Origin: Algoriphagus marincola DSM 16067
GTDB taxonomy: Bacteria > Bacteroidota > Bacteroidia > Cytophagales > Cyclobacteriaceae
Reading direction: 5' to 3'
Length of the DNA stretch: 64,000 bases
NCBI RefSeq assembly: GCF_000429405.1
Contig: NZ_AUBU01000003.1
Location: forward strand, 124,001 to 188,000
Shown: positions 61,043-64,000 of the stretch, piece by piece
Position numbering within the stretch: position 1 is the first letter of the stretch
Layout of the letters: every line of letters starts with the position of its first letter
Translations under genes and position numbers: made by a program
The notes under the pieces: generated by a model
Told to the model about the DNA's origin: nothing
Databases searched by the model: none
The model's input: the letters and a program-made list of their open reading frames with translations, nothing else

Positions 61043-62596
61043 ATAAAAATCCTGCAACAAGGACTTCAACTCCTGATGAAGGATAGGGGCAGTTTCAGGT
61101 CCCACTGAATTAATCTCCCCATAAGGCCGATCTTCATAATCATAGGTATATGGAGGTTCTACATCCCACTGACTTTTAGGTATGATATAACCAATCATAT
61201 CATTGGAAATTCCACCGAAAAACCTGAATTGACCAGAAGTCAAAGCATTGATTGCTGGCACCTCTACCGGTTCTATTCCAAAGTCAGCTCCTTCGGGAGA
61301 CTCTATTCCTCCATGAAGAATTTCAGGATAAAGTTCTCCCGGGACATGTAAAAAGCTTGCCGGTCCTAATTCCCAAATGGCGATTTCAGATCGGATTTTT
61401 TTCCAACTGACAAAACCTCTGTCAAAAATTCCGATGACCGCCGCTAATTGAAAAAGCTTATTATCCAGTGGAAGTGCAAAACTTTTAGCTTTCAGTCTCA
61501 AATTCAACTTGGAGAAAGTATTCAAGCTTGTATCAGCAAGGGTTTCCAGAGTGATTTGTGCCAGAATATCTCCCTGTGCTTTCATTTTTTCGGGACTTGG
61601 CTCCAAAAGCTCTTCTCCAGAAATCGGATCTTGTATCGGCATACTGGGATGAGTAGTCATCAGGCCACCTACGGCACCATTTAGGAAGATCGCTACGCCG
61701 CCAAACCCATCAATACTCATGGAATCAGAAAGAGAAATCCCATTTTCCACTCCATCTCTCCAAGTACTTGGAAAGTCTGAACTGATTTGAATATTCTGAG
61801 ACCAGAGCGTTTCGGGGTGATTTCCCCAATTCATTATGGTACCAAGCGTTTCTCCTGTCTCTCTATCCAAAACTTGCATCAGGCGAAGACTCGCATCCAA
61901 AATCACAGGTGGCCGCGTATCCCCTACCAAAGGCTTAAGCCGGTCAGTTTCCTCTGCAAACTTAAATTCTGCCGGACGTAAGGATTTGTAAGCCTCTTCC
62001 ACACTTTTTACTATTCCTCTTTGCACCTGATCCAGGTATTCCGGATTGACTCCCCGCTTGAAGCTGGAGGGTCCCCACATTCCCATCAGGTCAGGAGAAG
62101 AGTGAACATGTGTACTGGCAATAATCACATAATCAATCCAAGGAATTTGCGCTTCGATTAGCTTTCTCGTGCTGATAATCTCATCATTTCCAAAGCCAAT
62201 CATATCTATCACACACAAGGCCATTTTGATATTTCCGGCATCCAGCACCATCGTTCTAGCCCACAAAGAGTCGAGTACTCCCTGTGCTGGTCGATTATTT
62301 TGAAAACCTGCTAACCAAATAGCATCAAACTCACCATTTTGATTTTTATCCTCAAAAGTATCTCCATCCTCAGGATTGTATTGAGCATCTCCGTTGGCAT
62401 CGGTCCAGGTTTCAAAGTAGGTCGGAGTAATAGACACCTTAGAAAAGCCTGCAAGAATTTCGTTTTGTTCTCCTTCCAAATCCAAATCTACCCAATAATC
62501 AGGATGCCTGTCTTTCGTCTTAATAAAAACCCAAATAATACAGGAAATGAAAGCCAAGGCCAAGATGAGTCCGATGATTTTTAAAGTCTTCTTCAT
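61025..62596 (-). CDS. membrane-anchored neutral-ceramidase-like hydrolase
   Basis: 523 residues from ATG 62596, with an N-terminal membrane anchor (IIGLILALAFISCIIWVFI). It matches the N-terminal domain of neutral/alkaline non-lysosomal ceramidase: AGFSKVSITPT at the start, VIIASTHVHSSPDLMG (zinc-binding, STHTHSGP in true ceramidases), IMNWGNHPETLW, and VAIFLNGAVGG. A Ca-loop-like stretch TDANGDAQYNPEDG and EDKNQNGEFDA is inserted at 65-95. The usual C-terminal immunoglobulin-like domain of ceramidases is missing, so it may cleave another amide or ester. Converges with the cyclophilin gene. Confidence 0.8.
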   Translation of the reverse strand: MKKTLKIIGLILALAFISCIIWVFIKTKDRHPDYWVDLDLEGEQNEILAGFSKVSITPTYFETWTDANGDAQYNPEDGDTFEDKNQNGEFDAIWLAGFQNNRPAQGVLDSLWARTMVLDAGNIKMALCVIDMIGFGNDEIISTRKLIEAQIPWIDYVIIASTHVHSSPDLMGMWGPSSFKRGVNPEYLDQVQRGIVKSVEEAYKSLRPAEFKFAEETDRLKPLVGDTRPPVILDASLRLMQVLDRETGETLGTIMNWGNHPETLWSQNIQISSDFPSTWRDGVENGISLSDSMSIDGFGGVAIFLNGAVGGLMTTHPSMPIQDPISGEELLEPSPEKMKAQGDILAQITLETLADTSLNTFSKLNLRLKAKSFALPLDNKLFQLAAVIGIFDRGFVSWKKIRSEIAIWELGPASFLHVPGELYPEILHGGIESPEGADFGIEPVEVPAINALTSGQFRFFGGISNDMIGYIIPKSQWDVEPPYTYDYEDRPYGEINSVGPETAPILHQELKSLLQDFYKKNPQ

Positions 62597-62672
62597 AAAC
62601 CAGGATTTTGTCAATAAAAGGAATAAAGTAGCTCGGTTCTAAGTTGGAATAAAATTTGGAACAGAGGATGAT

Positions 62673-63296
62673 ATGCAGACAAATTACATTAAAAAAGCAG
62701 CACTATTTCTATTTTTGGCCGCGATAATCAACCTTCCTTCATCCGTGATAGCTCAACGATATGGTACCGCATTAGGTCTTCGTGTAGGAAGTTCAGATCT
62801 GAACCGTACAGTAGGACTTACGCTTGAGCAACGAATCCAAAAGCGTATTTCAGCAGAATTGATTCTTCAGTCTGACTTCTCGAGAAACACCACCTTTTCT
62901 GCTTTGGCAAAATTCCATAGACCCATTATTTCAAAGAGATTCAAAAACTATTTAGGTGCAGGACCAGCCTTCGGAAATGAGGAAAGCTTTCAAAAAATAC
63001 CTGAAACACGGCAAATCGTGCACACATACGGAAACTCAACTTTTGGACTTGATATGATTGCAGGATTGGAATTGACCGTAGCGAATGCAGTGATTTCACT
63101 TGATTACAAACCAAACATCAATATTGCCGGGCGGGAAGAGTTTTTTAGAGGTCAAGTCGGGATTTCAGCCAGAACCGTATTGGTAAAGAGCAAAGAACAA
63201 AAAAAGAGGGCAAAGCAACGTCAAAAAGCCAGAAAGGCAAATAGCTCCGAAAAAAGCAGCTTTTGGGAAAAATTGAAGATTGGACCGGCTTACTAA
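62673..63296 (+). CDS. outer-membrane-barrel-like protein with basic tail (207 aa)
   Basis: Signal peptide (ALFLFLAAIINLPSSVIAQ), then strands of alternating pattern (YGTALGLRVGSSD, GLTLEQRIQKRISAELILQ, FKNYLGAGPAFGN, GLDMIAGLELTVANAVISL), typical of a small barrel. After the last strand (GQVGISARTVLVKS) comes a basic, helical tail KEQKKRAKQRQKARKANSSEK, then SSFWEKLKIGPAY. A barrel normally ends in an aromatic residue; here the final residues IGPAY follow the tail, so the tail may be a loop between strands. Unknown function. Overlaps trmH by four bases, convergent. Confidence 0.7.
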   Translation: MQTNYIKKAALFLFLAAIINLPSSVIAQRYGTALGLRVGSSDLNRTVGLTLEQRIQKRISAELILQSDFSRNTTFSALAKFHRPIISKRFKNYLGAGPAFGNEESFQKIPETRQIVHTYGNSTFGLDMIAGLELTVANAVISLDYKPNINIAGREEFFRGQVGISARTVLVKSKEQKKRAKQRQKARKANSSEKSSFWEKLKIGPAY

Positions 63297-63994
63297 TTTC
63301 CTTTCAAACTCTCAAAATACATCTTCTCATGAAGATCTGATCGCTTCACAATACTGCGATACCACTTTAGCCTAAGCAAGTTTTTTTCATCCTCCTTTAG
63401 GTGAAAATCCGGAATATCAAGTTTCTGAGTTTTCTGAACCAGATCGAAAAGAAAGATGGAGGCTGAAACAGATATATTGAAGCTTTCTGTAAAGCCTAAC
63501 ATGGGAATATGAACCAATCCATCGACTTTTCCCTGGACTTCTGAAGAGATTCCTTCATGCTCATTTCCGAAAACCAAAGCAATTTTCTCATCGGCCTTTA
63601 ATTCCGAAATCGGGATTGAATTTGCATTAGGGCTTGTGCCAAGGATCTTATATCCCTGACCCCGAAGTTGATCAAAACACATGTCCACCGAAGAGCCTTC
63701 AGGATTATAGTATTTATGCAAATCCACCCATTGAGAAGCTCCTCGGGTTACATACGGGTTGATTTTGTAAGCATTGGTCTTCTCAATGACATGCATATCT
63801 TGAATGCCAAAGCAGTCACAGGTTCTAATCACAGCACTGGCATTGTGCGGTTTGTAGATATCTTCCAGGACGACGGTAAAATGTCGGGTGCGCTTGGCAA
63901 GAACTTCCTCGATTACCTTTTTCTTATGATCAGTAACATACTGTCCCAAGTAATCGAGAAGCCCCTTATCAAAATCCGATTCAATATCACCCAT
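63293..63994 (-). CDS. trmH: tRNA (guanosine-2'-O-)-methyltransferase TrmH-family (SpoU)
   Basis: 233 residues, complete within the window. SPOUT knot: VLEDIYKPHNASAVIRTCDCFGI (motif 1 with the catalytic Asn-Arg), FGNEHEGIS (motif 2) and IPMLGFTESFNISVSASIFLF (motif 3). Long N- and C-terminal helices, as in TrmH, which methylates the ribose of G18 in tRNA. Single gene at the right edge; the stop overlaps the neighbouring barrel gene. Confidence 0.9.
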   Translation of the reverse strand: MGDIESDFDKGLLDYLGQYVTDHKKKVIEEVLAKRTRHFTVVLEDIYKPHNASAVIRTCDCFGIQDMHVIEKTNAYKINPYVTRGASQWVDLHKYYNPEGSSVDMCFDQLRGQGYKILGTSPNANSIPISELKADEKIALVFGNEHEGISSEVQGKVDGLVHIPMLGFTESFNISVSASIFLFDLVQKTQKLDIPDFHLKEDEKNLLRLKWYRSIVKRSDLHEKMYFESLKGN

Positions 63995-64000
63995 GGCCTT

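Noticed and set aside
1..64000. tRNA, rRNA, riboswitch or T-box
   Set aside because: I looked in intergenic gaps, including upstream of tyrS, and saw no cloverleaf or rRNA-like sequence or recognisable riboswitch; a covariance-model scan would be decisive.

Overview
The window looks like ordinary chromosome of a Bacteroidota bacterium, most likely a Cytophagales member close to Algoriphagus/Cyclobacteriaceae. That placement is inferred from family composition, not from a marker gene. The support is as follows: several promoters carry the Bacteroidota pattern TTG-N18/19-TAnnTTTG; recognisable Shine-Dalgarno sequences are rare; lipoproteins are frequent; and characteristic families are present (head-GIN/DUF2807, DUF4136, DUF6526, PD40-OmpA, CIA30, an EgtB/EgtD pair, a bacterial deoxyhypusine-synthase homologue, a tricorn-type protease). 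I see no rRNA or tRNA genes, CRISPR array, prophage or intact insertion sequence. About 64 genes are packed densely, and many convergent pairs are separated by one shared bidirectional hairpin terminator or overlap at their stop codons.

Layout. Positions 1-11 kb hold mostly envelope genes of uncertain function: a histidine-patterned lipoprotein interrupted by a stop codon, an alpha/beta hydrolase, a DUF4136 protein, lipoproteins, a small beta-barrel, an ElaA acetyltransferase, a secreted amidohydrolase and a CIA30 protein. A family of palindromic intergenic repeats is spread between 4.8 and 7.7 kb. Positions 11.2-17.4 kb hold a minus-strand RND multidrug-efflux operon (adaptor, HAE1 pump, outer-membrane channel, small HMA-like protein) that ends in a clear terminator. 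Positions 18.3-21.4 kb hold a plus-strand cluster that reads as a cold-adaptation operon: fatty-acid desaturase, DEAD-box RNA helicase, small basic protein and two tandem cold-shock proteins. Positions 21.4-30.8 kb carry a GIN lipoprotein, an SDR, a BASS transporter with an acyltransferase, 4-hydroxyphenylpyruvate dioxygenase, DUF502 and a phosphohexomutase.

Positions 30.8-35.5 kb contain egtB-egtD (ergothioneine), an AstE/AspA-type hydrolase, murB and a dCMP deaminase. Positions 35.5-38.2 kb hold small proteins: a lone receiver domain, an unknown 160-residue protein, a 63-residue protein of which two thirds is Asp/Glu, and a 46-residue membrane protein. Positions 38.2-49.1 kb hold glycerate kinase, an alanine/glycine symporter, a GH20 hexosaminidase opposite a Tat-exported Gfo/Idh oxidoreductase, PD40-OmpA, the deoxyhypusine-synthase-like enzyme, an OmpH/Skp-like lipoprotein and a histone-deacetylase-family amidohydrolase. 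Positions 49.1-64 kb hold an AlbA_2 protein, a holin-like membrane protein, a second desaturase, an orphan BlaI repressor, the tricorn-type protease, tyrS, a TetR regulator, a POT peptide transporter, pckA, a cyclophilin, a ceramidase-like hydrolase, a barrel protein with a basic tail, and trmH.

The most unusual item is at 718-1212. It encodes a lipoprotein whose 18 histidines all sit at seven-residue spacing in three blocks of six, with Leu/Met/Ile/Val or an aromatic residue three positions after nearly every histidine. Its frame is broken by a single TGA exactly inside the lipobox. Other points worth a second look are the cold-adaptation cluster with its split cold-shock protein and missing desaturase start codon, the palindromic repeat family, the DHS-like enzyme that lacks the usual Lys-His pair, and the Asp/Glu/Phe-only acidic micro-protein.
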